A program made the translations under genes and the position numbers. Shown here piece by piece: positions 27,601 through 35,969 of a stretch of 49,533 nt of DNA. The first letter of the stretch is position 1. Each line of letters starts with the position of its first letter. Source of the DNA: Planctomycetota bacterium (GTDB lineage: Bacteria; Planctomycetota; UBA8742; UBA2392); contig JAMQHL010000047.1 of NCBI GenBank assembly GCA_025993795.1, forward strand, positions 70,529 to 120,061, in the 5' to 3' direction. Under the pieces are notes generated by a model that was given only the letters and a program-made list of their open reading frames with translations, was not told the DNA's origin and ran no database searches.

Positions 27601-28050
27601 TCACGAGTCCTGCACGTTGCGGTCAACTTCGGTTTCGTCATCTGCCTCGCGGTTCCAGTCGCCTACAGGCTTGGCAGGTTCTGACACGGTAGCTGGGCGT
27701 GGATCGGTCGGCGTGCCGTAGCTGTATTCCTGCGAGACCTTGCCGTCCTTGTTGTGAATGATGACCTGTGCCAGTGCAAGGTTGTTCGCAAACCCGCGCG
27801 CAGCCTCAATCGCAAGCTCCTTGGTATCACACACGGCGCTGGGTTTGCTGCCGCCCTCTTTCTTGACGTTCCAGCGCGCGTCCTTGCGGCGGGGCGTTAC
27901 GTGGTAGACAACCGGCTCACCCGGTGCAGCAACCTTGTCAGGCACCATGATGCCTGATGGTGGCGGCTGTACGGGCTGGGGCTCAGCGCGCTTTCGCGGC
28001 AACTCGCCGAACAGTTTGACGAAGAGTTCTGTTGCGAAGGTGGACTTCAT
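27601..28050 (-). CDS. DUF2188-domain protein
   Basis: This 149-residue protein has a Pro-rich linker (~22-45) and then a DUF2188 domain (~47-112), recognisable by YHVTPRRKDARWNV, TKELAIEAARGFA and the closing VIIHNKDGKVSQEYSYG. DUF2188 domains are small alpha/beta units of unknown function. The C-terminal ~35 residues are polar and acidic. The ATG at 28050 was chosen because CAGGAG stands upstream; a longer frame to 28107 would enter the kynureninase gene. It is the last gene of the kynurenine-type operon, 11 bases after the previous stop. A role in that pathway is only suggested by position. Confidence 0.7.
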   Translation of the reverse strand: MKSTFATELFVKLFGELPRKRAEPQPVQPPPSGIMVPDKVAAPGEPVVYHVTPRRKDARWNVKKEGGSKPSAVCDTKELAIEAARGFANNLALAQVIIHNKDGKVSQEYSYGTPTDPRPATVSEPAKPVGDWNREADDETEVDRNVQDS

Positions 28051-28061
28051 GCTTGCTCCTG

Positions 28062-29222
28062 TCACTTGCGGTGCAGCTCTTTCATCTGGCCGATGATGGC
28101 GTCGCACTCCTCCAGCGTGTTGAAGAAATGCGGGCTGACACGAATGCCGCCACCGGGCCGGTAGTCGATCACGAAGCCGCGACGAATCAGCTCTTCGTGC
28201 GCAGGTTCGGCATTCTCAAAATCAATGCAGACGGTACCGCCGCGGCGCTCGGGGTCGCGGGGGCTGTTCACCTTGAACCCGGCTTCCAGAGCCTTTTCCA
28301 TCAGGTGGCTGGTCTGGCGCTTACTCTTTTCGCGGATGGCCGGCAACCCGACCTGCTTGATGATTTCATAGCCCGGGCGCGCCGAGTAAAGCGCCACAAC
28401 AGGCGGCGTGCCAGTGGCGGCCCGCCAGGCTGTCTTATGCGGCGTAAAGTCCATCTCAAACCTGAAGGGGCGCGCGTGGCTGATCCAGCCGGTCAGCGCG
28501 GGCCTGTAGTCCGCGATCAAGTCCGGCCGAATGTACAGATAGCAGACGTTGGGTCCGCCGCAGACCCACTTGACGCTGCCGCCGACGGCGAAGTCAACGT
28601 TGAGTTCGGTGACATCGAAAGGAACGGTGCCGATGCTCTGGTACACGTCAAGCAACACCATGGCGCCAACCTTGTGCGCCTTTTCAATGATCGGCTTCAC
28701 GTCCTGCAGGTAGGCGCTGCGGAAGTAGACGTGACTGATCGGCACGAGGGCAGTGCGCTCGTCGATTGCGTCCACCAACTTCTGGACATCAACGCCGATG
28801 CGGTCTTCTGACTTCACGATGTGCAGGCTCGCACCGTATCGCGCCCACTCCTGGCACACGTAGTGGGGGCTGGTGAACTGCATGTCGTCGTACACGATGC
28901 GATTGCGCGGGCCTGTGAAGTCGATGCTGCTGAGCACTTGCGCGGTCAACGTCGCCACGTTCAGGTGCAGCATCACGCTGCCATTGGGGGCACCCATCAC
29001 GCTGCCGATCAGGTCGGCGGTCTTTTCGCAGTCATTTAGCCAGCCGCTGCCGTCTTCATAGTGCCAGGCGACGACGCCGTCTTCGTTCCACATGTCGGCG
29101 AATTGCTTCAGGCCGTCATACACCTTGCGCGGCATGGCACCGAGCGAGTTGTTGATCAGGTAGGTCTTGCGCGAAAGAATCGGGAATTCCTCGCGCCATT
29201 TCAGCAGCGGGTCGTCACTCAT
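28062..29222 (-). CDS. kynU: Kynureninase-like PLP enzyme
   Basis: This 386-residue fold-type-I PLP enzyme resembles kynureninase, which cleaves kynurenine to anthranilate and alanine. Supporting motifs are YLINNSLG near residue 21 (family NSLG), the PLP region LLDVYQSIGTVPFDV (~190-204), the Schiff-base Lys at 218 in GGSVKWVCGGPN, and GWISHARPFRFEMDF followed by GTPP. The His of the usual D-x-AHS motif is replaced (DVYQS), so activity on kynurenine is likely but not certain. It lies in an operon with a TDO-like gene, two small membrane proteins and a DUF2188 gene. A desulfurase or another class-V aminotransferase is less likely because of the GWxxHxxPF motif. Confidence 0.8.
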   Translation of the reverse strand: MSDDPLLKWREEFPILSRKTYLINNSLGAMPRKVYDGLKQFADMWNEDGVVAWHYEDGSGWLNDCEKTADLIGSVMGAPNGSVMLHLNVATLTAQVLSSIDFTGPRNRIVYDDMQFTSPHYVCQEWARYGASLHIVKSEDRIGVDVQKLVDAIDERTALVPISHVYFRSAYLQDVKPIIEKAHKVGAMVLLDVYQSIGTVPFDVTELNVDFAVGGSVKWVCGGPNVCYLYIRPDLIADYRPALTGWISHARPFRFEMDFTPHKTAWRAATGTPPVVALYSARPGYEIIKQVGLPAIREKSKRQTSHLMEKALEAGFKVNSPRDPERRGGTVCIDFENAEPAHEELIRRGFVIDYRPGGGIRVSPHFFNTLEECDAIIGQMKELHRK

Positions 29223-29224
29223 GC

Positions 29225-29449
29225 TTAGCGTTTCTTCTTGCCCTTCGCGCTGAGGGAATATGCAGCCCAGACCCCGAGCAGCACGCCAACACCCAGCAGG
29301 GCGATGCGCGCCGTCGGCCATTCGCTTGCTTCAAAGATGTTGCCGACCTTCAGGTTGAACCCTGAGCTCATACCAAACAGGTCCACCAGCGCCGCAACGA
29401 CGATGGCGACGCCCAGCACAAGCACGATCAGCGCAGTTTTCTTCGGCAT
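29225..29449 (-). CDS. Small two-helix membrane protein, copy 2
   Basis: This 74-residue protein starts MPKKTALIVLVLGVAIVVAA and has two membrane helices (~6-24 and ~49-66) and a basic tail KGKKKR. It is clearly a paralogue of the next gene upstream: same length, same helix spacing, same MxKKxxLIVLxLGV start and same WPxxRIAxLxxGxLLG second helix. It ends three bases before the kynureninase start, so the genes are co-transcribed. No family is recognised. With charged ends on the same side it probably forms a hairpin in the inner membrane. Confidence 0.65.
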   Translation of the reverse strand: MPKKTALIVLVLGVAIVVAALVDLFGMSSGFNLKVGNIFEASEWPTARIALLGVGVLLGVWAAYSLSAKGKKKR

Positions 29450-29479
29450 GGTGTGGTTCCGGGTTGATGGTGCGAGAGG

Positions 29480-29713
29480 TTATTCTTTCTTCTTCTCTTT
29501 CTTTGCGACGCCGTATGCGCCCAGCACGCCCAGCAGTGCGCCCGCGCTCAAGATCGCGATACGCAGCGGCGGCCACGTGCCCAGCGAGCCTTCGCTGCCA
29601 ACGCCAACGGCATCGCCCTTGGGCGTGTCGGCCATGTTGGTCAGGTCAAGGATGGCTGCACCCATGACGACGACACCCAGGATCAGGACGATCAATCCCA
29701 TCTTCTTGGACAT
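29480..29713 (-). CDS. Small two-helix membrane protein, copy 1
   Basis: This 77-residue protein starts MSKKMGLIVLILGVVVMGAA, with a second helix around LRIAILSAGALLGVLGAYG and the tail KKEKKKE. It is the tandem paralogue of the downstream small gene. It begins 9 bases after the stop of the TDO-like gene, with a GGGGT-type ribosome site. The pair sits between the two enzymes of the kynurenine-type operon. A role as a membrane anchor or transport helper for the pathway is possible but unproven. Confidence 0.65.
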   Translation of the reverse strand: MSKKMGLIVLILGVVVMGAAILDLTNMADTPKGDAVGVGSEGSLGTWPPLRIAILSAGALLGVLGAYGVAKKEKKKE

Positions 29714-29722
29714 GGCGCACCC

Positions 29723-30439
29723 CTATTGATAGGCCCCGCCCTGCGGGCGGAATTTGGCGTTGTATGAGTTTGTCGTGCGATTAATTACGTCCCACAGGTC
29801 AGGAAATGCGGGCTCCAGCGTGGTCCTTTCCAGCGACTTTGCCGGTATCCCCTTCAGGCTCATGACCGCGTCGCCGATGATTCGCTTCACGACGTTGTAG
29901 TGGCGGTACTTCCAGTGCATCAGTTCCTGGTCAAGCTGCGTCATCGCCCACATCAGGTCGTACAACGGCTGTTGGGAAGCGCGCTGCTGGTGAATCTCGT
30001 CCAGAGTCACCCCGTGGCGGGCAATCAGCGCGTTGAAGGCTTCAAGCACGCGCGGCACCACCTTGTGAATGCGCTGATAGGTCGGGCTTTCCTGGCCGCT
30101 GCCTTTGCCCAACCCCATGCGGATCTTGTGGTAGTCCCATGGCGCCATGCTGCGCGGAAACTTCAGGCCTTCGCCCAGCCACATAAGAATCTCACTGGTG
30201 CGCGTCAGAAAGCGCGTGGCTTCGTGCAGCGTGTCGTCGCCCATCCAGACAATCGCCTGCTCGAGGTGCTGGATACAGACCTTCAGCCACAGCTCCATGG
30301 CCTGGTGTACGACCTGGAACAGCAATTCCTCTTCATTCACCCATTCTTCAGGCCTCTTCTGAAGGGCGTATAGCTGCTGCGTGTGAATGTACTTCTCGTA
30401 ATCGCTGGTGCCGTCTCCAAATGCGGTAAGCTCGGTCAT
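29723..30439 (-). CDS. Tryptophan 2,3-dioxygenase-family haem protein, divergent
   Basis: This 238-residue all-helical protein belongs to the tryptophan 2,3-dioxygenase family. The distal-side motif LLFQVVHQAMELWLK holds His 45; the haem-ligand motif HWKYRHYNVVKRIIG holds His 180; the substrate-side GLGKGSGQESPTYQRI is also present. Two features are unusual. It is about 40 residues shorter than typical enzymes, and the Gly/Thr/Ser loop that normally follows the haem motif and contacts the amino acid is replaced by AVMSLKGIPAKSLER. It may act on tryptophan, giving N-formylkynurenine, or on another indole. It leads an operon with a kynureninase-like gene, but no formamidase gene is present. AAAGGA precedes the ATG. 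Confidence 0.75.
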   Translation of the reverse strand: MTELTAFGDGTSDYEKYIHTQQLYALQKRPEEWVNEEELLFQVVHQAMELWLKVCIQHLEQAIVWMGDDTLHEATRFLTRTSEILMWLGEGLKFPRSMAPWDYHKIRMGLGKGSGQESPTYQRIHKVVPRVLEAFNALIARHGVTLDEIHQQRASQQPLYDLMWAMTQLDQELMHWKYRHYNVVKRIIGDAVMSLKGIPAKSLERTTLEPAFPDLWDVINRTTNSYNAKFRPQGGAYQ

Positions 30440-30464
30440 GGATGCGTCCTTTGCTCAGGGAAGC

Positions 30465-30494
30465 ATCTTAGCGCGGCTTGCCCGCCACCGCCAA
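30465..30494 (-). promoter_or_regulatory. Candidate promoter for the kynurenine-type operon
   Basis: On the minus strand, TTGGCG (30494-30489) and TAAGAT (30470-30465) are 18 bases apart, each with four of six consensus matches. They lie 26-55 bases before the TDO-like start, in the 94-base gap shared with the divergent ispF gene. Confidence 0.35.
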
Positions 30495-30533
30495 CCGCTT
30501 CCCTTTATGAAGCGGGGTGGCATCATCCGGGTC

Positions 30534-31007
30534 ATGCGCGTGGGCATCGGCTACGACATCCATCCGCTTGTGGAAGGCCGAAAGCTGATGCTCGGCGGCT
30601 TGCACATTCCTCACGCCAAGGGCCTTCAGGGTCATTCCGACGGTGACGGTCTGCTGCACGCAATTACCGATGCGTTGCTGGGGGCTGCGGGCCTGGGCGA
30701 CATCGGGGAGCTGTTTCCTGATACCGATCCCGACTTCAAAGACGCGGACTCGGGCACGCTGCTCAAGGCAGCCTTCGAGCAGGTAAAGCGCCGCGGCTAC
30801 GAAGTGGAGAACATCGACTGCAATATCATCGCGCAGTCGCCGAAGCTGAAGCCCTTCAAGAGCCAGATGGAGGCCCGTATCGCCGGGTTGCTTGAAATCG
30901 AGACGCGGCGGGTGAACGTGAAAGCCAAGACGAACGAGGGCCTGGATGCAGTGGGCCGGAAAGAAGCCATCGCCACACAGGCGGTAGTGCTGTTGCGACA
31001 CTCATGA
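30534..31007 (+). CDS. ispF: 2-C-methyl-D-erythritol 2,4-cyclodiphosphate synthase
   Basis: This 157-residue enzyme of the non-mevalonate isoprenoid pathway cyclises CDP-methylerythritol 2-phosphate and releases CMP. The metal ligands are visible: GYDIHPL (Asp 8, His 10) and GHSDGDGLLHAITDAL (His at ~42). The trimer and nucleotide site motif NIDCNIIAQSPKLKP and the closing KAKTNEGLDAVGRKEAI are also typical. The length equals the usual ~157. The ATG at 30534 gives the standard MRVGIGYDIH start; upstream in-frame ATGs at 30507 and 30408 add unconserved sequence. The ribosome site is weak. cysS follows after 52 bases. Confidence 0.95.
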   Translation: MRVGIGYDIHPLVEGRKLMLGGLHIPHAKGLQGHSDGDGLLHAITDALLGAAGLGDIGELFPDTDPDFKDADSGTLLKAAFEQVKRRGYEVENIDCNIIAQSPKLKPFKSQMEARIAGLLEIETRRVNVKAKTNEGLDAVGRKEAIATQAVVLLRHS

Positions 31008-31059
31008 TACCGCGCGCCTTGGGGTTGCATCCCGGGGCCGACAACTGAACCTGAAGCCG

Positions 31060-32874
31060 ATGTCTGTCCTGAAGCTCAAGAACACATACACCAGGTCGCT
31101 GGAAGTCTTCCAGCCGCTGGACCCGACCGGGCAGCGCGTGACCATGTATTCATGCGGCCCGACGGTTTACAGTTATGCCCACATCGGCAACTTTCGCAGT
31201 TTCCTGATGAGCGACGTGCTTCGCCGGGTGCTTGAGCGCAACGGCTATGCGGTCCGCCACGTCATGAATATCACGGACGTCGGCCACATGACCGAAGACC
31301 ACGTGGCAGACGCCACGGGCGAAGACAAGCTGGCAAAGGCCGCGCGGGAGCTTGGCACCGACCCCTTCAAGGTCGCGCGCCACTTTGAAGACGCCTTTGT
31401 TGAAGATGCCCGCGCCCTCAAGCTCAAGATCTACCAGGGCGGTGAAGCCGCAGACGCAGGGTTGCACCCCCGCGCAACGCGACACGTTGCCGAAATGCTT
31501 GCTGCAATCCAGAAGCTGGTCGCGGGCGGGTTTGCCTACGTGGTGGACAGCGGCGAGGTTTACTTTGAGGTCGCGAAGTTTCCCGATTACGGCAAGTTGA
31601 GCGGCAAAGACATTGACGAACTGGAAGCCGGCGCGCGTGTGGGCGTGCGCGACGAGAAGAAAGACCCGCGCGACTTTGCGCTCTGGAAAGTTGACGCCAG
31701 GCACCTGATGCAGTGGGACCCGCACAGCAACGCCGGATGGGAACCCGAAGACTGGCGCCGCTATACGCAGATCTGCCCCGATGGCGTGGACTCGCGCATC
31801 AAGCCGGGTTTTCCCGGCTGGCACATTGAGTGCAGCGCGATGTCGCGGGCGCACCTTGGCGCCCTGATCGATATTCATACCGGCGGTGAGGACAACATCT
31901 TTCCGCACCACGAGTGCGAAATTGCCCAGAGCTACGGCGCCTACCACACGCATGTGCCGGGCCCCCATGGCTCGCCGGACGAGGGTGCGCCGCGCAACGC
32001 ATTTGCCCGGTACTGGGTGCACGGCCGCTTCCTGCTGGTCAACGGCAAGAAGATGAGCAAGCGCGACGGCACGTTCTATACCGTCAAGGACCTGCTGGAC
32101 CCGCAGGTCCAGGGCCTGAGCGACCTTGCCCGCGACCTTGAGGCGGCAGGATTTGCCGGCGGGCGCGTGCCCGCCAATGTGCTGCGCTACGCGTTGATCT
32201 GCAACCAGTACACCCAGCCGATGAACTTCGGGTTTGACCTGCTGGCGCAAAGCAAGGCCAGCGTTGAGCGCCTGCAAACTCGCTACGACAAGCTGCGTGA
32301 GGCCGTGGCGGCAGGTGGCGCCGACGGCGTTGCCAGTGATCACGTGCTTGCGCTGGTCAGCAAAGCCGAGACCGAGTTCGAAGACGCGCTGAATGACAAC
32401 CTGAACCTGCCAAATGCGCTTGCCGCAGTGTTCACGGCGGTCGGGGAGTTAAACCAGATGGAACTGGGCCCCGCCGAGGCACAAGAGGCGCTGCGCCTGA
32501 TGGACAGTTTCAATGACGTGCTGGACGTGCTGGACACGAGCGAGCGCAGCGGCCAGATCTCGCGAGAGCAGGTGCAGTCGTGGCTTGAGCCGGAGACGTT
32601 GAGGGCAAAGGCAATGCATCTGAAGCACTGGGCCGAAGCCCCCGACCGCGAGCAACTGTGGGAGCGTATTGAGGCCGGTCAGTTGCCCGCATTCGAGGAA
32701 CTTGCGCCGGTGGAGCAGATGGACGGCGCAATGATCGAGCTGTTTGTTGCGATACGGCAAAGCGCGCGCAAGGCCAAAGACTTCGCAACCGCAGACGCCA
32801 TCCGCGATGACCTGAAAAAGCGCGGCGTCCAGATCGAAGACACACCCCAAGGCTTCCGCTGGACGCTGGGCTGA
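31060..32874 (+). CDS. cysS: Cysteinyl-tRNA synthetase, long form
   Basis: This class-I synthetase charges tRNA-Cys. The HIGH box is HIGN at residues 41-44 and the KMSKS box is KMSKRDG at 331-334. Zinc ligands are conserved: Cys 32 in YSCGPTVY, Cys in WHIECSAM, and His/Glu in HHECEIAQ. At 604 residues it is far longer than the ~460-residue E. coli enzyme. The extra length includes an insert before WHIECSAM (WDPHSNAGWEPEDWRRYTQI) and segments around and after KMSK. The reading frame is unbroken and its codon use looks like that of its neighbours, so this is a lineage variant rather than a fusion error. It follows ispF in the same direction and converges with the NAD(P)-binding protein gene. 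Confidence 0.95.
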   Translation: MSVLKLKNTYTRSLEVFQPLDPTGQRVTMYSCGPTVYSYAHIGNFRSFLMSDVLRRVLERNGYAVRHVMNITDVGHMTEDHVADATGEDKLAKAARELGTDPFKVARHFEDAFVEDARALKLKIYQGGEAADAGLHPRATRHVAEMLAAIQKLVAGGFAYVVDSGEVYFEVAKFPDYGKLSGKDIDELEAGARVGVRDEKKDPRDFALWKVDARHLMQWDPHSNAGWEPEDWRRYTQICPDGVDSRIKPGFPGWHIECSAMSRAHLGALIDIHTGGEDNIFPHHECEIAQSYGAYHTHVPGPHGSPDEGAPRNAFARYWVHGRFLLVNGKKMSKRDGTFYTVKDLLDPQVQGLSDLARDLEAAGFAGGRVPANVLRYALICNQYTQPMNFGFDLLAQSKASVERLQTRYDKLREAVAAGGADGVASDHVLALVSKAETEFEDALNDNLNLPNALAAVFTAVGELNQMELGPAEAQEALRLMDSFNDVLDVLDTSERSGQISREQVQSWLEPETLRAKAMHLKHWAEAPDREQLWERIEAGQLPAFEELAPVEQMDGAMIELFVAIRQSARKAKDFATADAIRDDLKKRGVQIEDTPQGFRWTLG

Positions 32875-32901
32875 ACGCATGGTGGCGCCCGGCTGCAGCG
32901 C

Positions 32902-33576
32902 TCAACTCGGGCAACTTGTTACGGCAATTTCGGACAATTCGTGGCTTTCATGAACATGCACGCCTTGCGCGTCATGGAACACGAGCTTCTGCATCGCCTT
33001 GGCAACGCGTTGCGCGTGTATGGCGCGATACTTCTTCAGCGGCCCCAGCATCACCGGCCAAAGCGCATAAAACAGTGGAATCACCAGCCGCTCGCCAAGT
33101 CGGAAGTCGCGGCGTTTGCCCAGAAGCAAGGATGGCCGCGCAATATGCACGGTCGTGAACGGCAGCATGCTGACGGCGTGCTCGGCTTCGCCCTTGGTGC
33201 GCAGGTACAGGTTGGACGACTCGCAGTCGGCGCCTATGGCGCTGATCATGAGCGCCATCGATGCGCCCGCGCTGCTGGCGGCTTGTGAGAACGCGACGAC
33301 ATAGTCGTGATCGACTAACCGGAAAGCCTCTGGCGAGCCAGCGGAACGGATGGTCGTGCCAAGGCAGCAGAAGGCGACGGTAGGGTCCGGAAGGTCCTGC
33401 GGCAGGCTGGCGAAGTCAACGACGCGCTGGTTCAGCTTGGGGTGCGAGATCTCGAGTTCGCGCCGCCCGAAGCTAAGTACGGTACGCACGCGCGGGTCGT
33501 CAAGCAGCAGCAGCAACAGGTGGTTACCCACCAGGCCGCTCGCCCCGGCAATCCATGCGCAATTGTGGTTACTCAT
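32902..33576 (-). CDS. NAD(P)-binding Rossmann protein, HTATIP2-like oxidoreductase
   Basis: This 224-residue atypical short-chain-dehydrogenase-type protein has the nucleotide-binding GASGLVGNHLL (residues ~11-21), VAFCCLGTTIRSAGS (~67-81), MLISAIGAD-type strand MALMISAIGAD and a shortened active-site region YLRTKGEAEH (~123-132) with a Tyr-x-x-x-Lys-like pair. This pattern matches HTATIP2/YbjT-like proteins, whose bacterial substrates are mostly unknown. No membrane helix is certain; PLFYALWPVML (~168-178) is hydrophobic. It lies 63 bases downstream of bioB in the same direction and may be co-transcribed with it. Confidence 0.75.
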   Translation of the reverse strand: MSNHNCAWIAGASGLVGNHLLLLLLDDPRVRTVLSFGRRELEISHPKLNQRVVDFASLPQDLPDPTVAFCCLGTTIRSAGSPEAFRLVDHDYVVAFSQAASSAGASMALMISAIGADCESSNLYLRTKGEAEHAVSMLPFTTVHIARPSLLLGKRRDFRLGERLVIPLFYALWPVMLGPLKKYRAIHAQRVAKAMQKLVFHDAQGVHVHESHELSEIAVTSCPS

Positions 33577-33639
33577 TGTTCCGAGAACACAACGTGCGCT
33601 GCGGGCCAGAGTAGTTCCGCAATCCGGCCTCGCTGTGCA

Positions 33640-34653
33640 TTAGGTCCGCAAACCCAGATCGTGGGCAAGCTCAAGGTCGTCTTCCTTGGTGCGCCCGGGC
33701 GTGGTCAGGTAGTTGCCTACCATCATCCCGTTGGCGCCGGCCATGAAGATGAATGGCTGCAACTGGCGCAACTGTTGCACGCGGCCGCCGGCGACAAACA
33801 GGTCGCTTGTGGGGTTCGTAAGCCTGAACACGGCGATCGACTTCAGGCAATCGACCGGGCGAATGGGCGGCAGGTCGGCCAAGGGGGTGCCTTTCACGGC
33901 GACCAGGAAGTTCAGCGGGATGTGCTCAGGCTTCAGGCTGGCCACCTGCTGCATCAGCTCGACGCGCTGGGCTAGGCTTTCACCCATGCCCAGAATGCCG
34001 CCGCAACAGACCTCAAGGCCGGTTGCTCTTGCACGCTGGATGGTCTCGTAATTCTCGCTCCAGTCGCGGGTCGTGCATACATGGGGGTAGAAGCTGCGCG
34101 CACTTTCGAGATTGTGATGATACACCTGCAAACCGGCGTCCTTCAGTTTCTCTAGAACGCGCTTGCTGGCAACGCCAAGGCTGGCATCGGGCGCGATGCG
34201 ACCGCTGGCGCGGATCTTGCGCACAGCCTCGCAGATCGCGTCGAGCATCGGGCCTTCCTGCACTCCCTTGATCGCCGTGACGATGCCGAAGTTGCTGCTG
34301 CCGTATTCGACGGCTTCGTCGGCGGCGCGCAGGATGGCGTCGGCGTTCATGATGGGGTAGGTCTCAACGCCGGTGTCCTTCTGGTAAAAGCTGCTTTGCG
34401 CGCAGAACGTGCAGTTTTCGCCGCATGCGCCGGACTTGGCGTTCACGATGCTGCAGCGGTGCAGCTTGTCGCCCTGGTAATGGCGCTTGACCAGAAAGGC
34501 TGCGTACATCAGGTCGTACACGCGGTCGTCAGGCAGCATCAGAAGCGCCAGCGCGGTTGCCTCGTCGAGCACGCCGCCGTCGATGATGTGGTCGGCCACA
34601 TGGGTCAACGGGCCGGCGCCGATCGAGGGTTGCGAGATTGTTGTGCCTGCCAT
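33640..34653 (-). CDS. bioB: Biotin synthase
   Basis: This radical-SAM enzyme inserts sulfur into dethiobiotin, the last step of biotin synthesis. The cluster motif CGENCTFC has Cys at 77, 81 and 84; YHHNLESARSFYPHVCTTR and the closing FIFMAGANGMMVGNYLTTPGR are family hallmarks. The length is 337 residues. Two in-frame ATGs lie 6 bases apart: GGAG touches the first (34659) but stands 6 bases before the second (34653), so the second is the better start. It lies downstream of purD with a 41-base gap. No other biotin gene is in the window. Confidence 0.95.
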   Translation of the reverse strand: MAGTTISQPSIGAGPLTHVADHIIDGGVLDEATALALLMLPDDRVYDLMYAAFLVKRHYQGDKLHRCSIVNAKSGACGENCTFCAQSSFYQKDTGVETYPIMNADAILRAADEAVEYGSSNFGIVTAIKGVQEGPMLDAICEAVRKIRASGRIAPDASLGVASKRVLEKLKDAGLQVYHHNLESARSFYPHVCTTRDWSENYETIQRARATGLEVCCGGILGMGESLAQRVELMQQVASLKPEHIPLNFLVAVKGTPLADLPPIRPVDCLKSIAVFRLTNPTSDLFVAGGRVQQLRQLQPFIFMAGANGMMVGNYLTTPGRTKEDDLELAHDLGLRT

Positions 34654-34694
34654 GGGCATCTCCGGATGGTGCGGCGACTGACTTCACCGAACTT

Positions 34695-35969
34695 CTAGCG
34701 TCTGGTCTTCAAACCGCGGAAACCAATATCCTTGCGGTACAGCATCTTGTCGAAGTGAATCTTTCCCACCGCCGCGTAGGCCTTGGTGCGGGCGTCTTCA
34801 AGGTCGGCGCCCAGGGCACACACGCTCAGTACGCGACCGCCGTTGGTGTACCAGTCGCCATCGACCTTCTTGGTGCCGGCGTGAAATACCTGCACATCCG
34901 GCCCCAGCTCATACTCCAGCCCCCGGATCTTGTAACCCTTTTCGTGCTCGCGCGGATAGCCGCCGCTGGCCAGTACGACCGTGACCACACTGCGCGGGTC
35001 CCAGTTCACCTCGACCTTGTCCAGTTCGCCGTCTATGGTTGCGCTCAATACCTCGTACAGGTCGGCCTGCATGCGCAGCATGATACTCTGGGTCTCCGGG
35101 TCTCCGAAGCGCACGTTGTATTCAAGCACCTTCGGACCCTGCTTGGTCATCATGCAACCGGCGAACAGCGTGCCCTTGAACGGCTCGCCCTCAACATTCA
35201 TGGCGTGAATGGTCTGCACAATCACGTCGCGCTCAAGCTGGTGCACGGTTTCGGTGTTGATCTGGGGCAGCGGGCTATACGTGCCCATGCCGCCCGTGTT
35301 CTCGCCGGTGTCGCCTTCGCCGACGGGCTTGTGGTCCTGCGCCAGGCACAGCGGCAGAATGTTGTGTCCGTCGCTGATGGCATGCACGCTGACTTCTTCG
35401 CCGACCAGAAAATCTTCAATCAGGACCTGCCGGCCGGCGGTGCCGAAGCGCTTGTCGACCATGGCTTCCTGAACCGCAGCCTCCGCCGCTTCATAGGTCC
35501 GGGCGATGGTCACGCCCTTGCCTGCGGCCAACCCGTCGGCCTTCAGAACCACCGGGTAGTCGCAGTTCTTCAGGTACTCGAGTGCCGGCGCCGGCTGCTC
35601 GTACATCTTGTGTCCCGCCGTCTGTATGCCGTGGCGTGACATGATGTCCTTGGCAAAGTTCTTGCTGCCCTCAAGGCGCGAAGCTTTCCGCGTGGGCCCA
35701 TAGATGCGCAACTGCTTTTTCTGGAACAGGTCGACAATGCCTTCGACCAGCGGGTCCTCGGGGCCGACGACTGTCAGGTCAATCTTCTTTTCACGGGCAA
35801 AAGCGGCAAGTCCGTTCAGGTCGCTGACGTTGATGTTTACCGGCTTGGCCACACTGCACATGCCGTCGCTGCCCGGCGCTGCATACAACTCTGTGACGTG
35901 CGGCGATTGCTTCAGCTTCCAGGCAAGCACGTGTTCGCGCGCGCCGCTGCCGATCACCAGGACCTTCAT
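34695..35969 (-). CDS. purD: Phosphoribosylamine-glycine ligase (GARS)
   Basis: This 424-residue ATP-grasp enzyme of purine synthesis joins phosphoribosylamine and glycine. It begins MKVLVIGSGAREHVLAWKL and has VVGPEDPL, the ATP-grasp lysine motif KADGLAAGKGVTI, and QDHKPVGEGDTGENTGGMG, all standard for PurD. Length and order are normal. Its ATG overlaps the stop of the histidine kinase gene by four bases, so translation is coupled to that kinase. bioB follows downstream. Confidence 0.96.
   Translation of the reverse strand: MKVLVIGSGAREHVLAWKLKQSPHVTELYAAPGSDGMCSVAKPVNINVSDLNGLAAFAREKKIDLTVVGPEDPLVEGIVDLFQKKQLRIYGPTRKASRLEGSKNFAKDIMSRHGIQTAGHKMYEQPAPALEYLKNCDYPVVLKADGLAAGKGVTIARTYEAAEAAVQEAMVDKRFGTAGRQVLIEDFLVGEEVSVHAISDGHNILPLCLAQDHKPVGEGDTGENTGGMGTYSPLPQINTETVHQLERDVIVQTIHAMNVEGEPFKGTLFAGCMMTKQGPKVLEYNVRFGDPETQSIMLRMQADLYEVLSATIDGELDKVEVNWDPRSVVTVVLASGGYPREHEKGYKIRGLEYELGPDVQVFHAGTKKVDGDWYTNGGRVLSVCALGADLEDARTKAYAAVGKIHFDKMLYRKDIGFRGLKTRR

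Noticed and set aside
27595..27606. Perfect 12-bp palindrome TCGTGATCACGA between convergent hyuB and the DUF2188 gene
   Set aside because: It has no loop for a terminator hairpin and overlaps the DUF2188 stop codon. A 12-bp palindrome can occur by chance in a window of this size, and no second copy was noticed.
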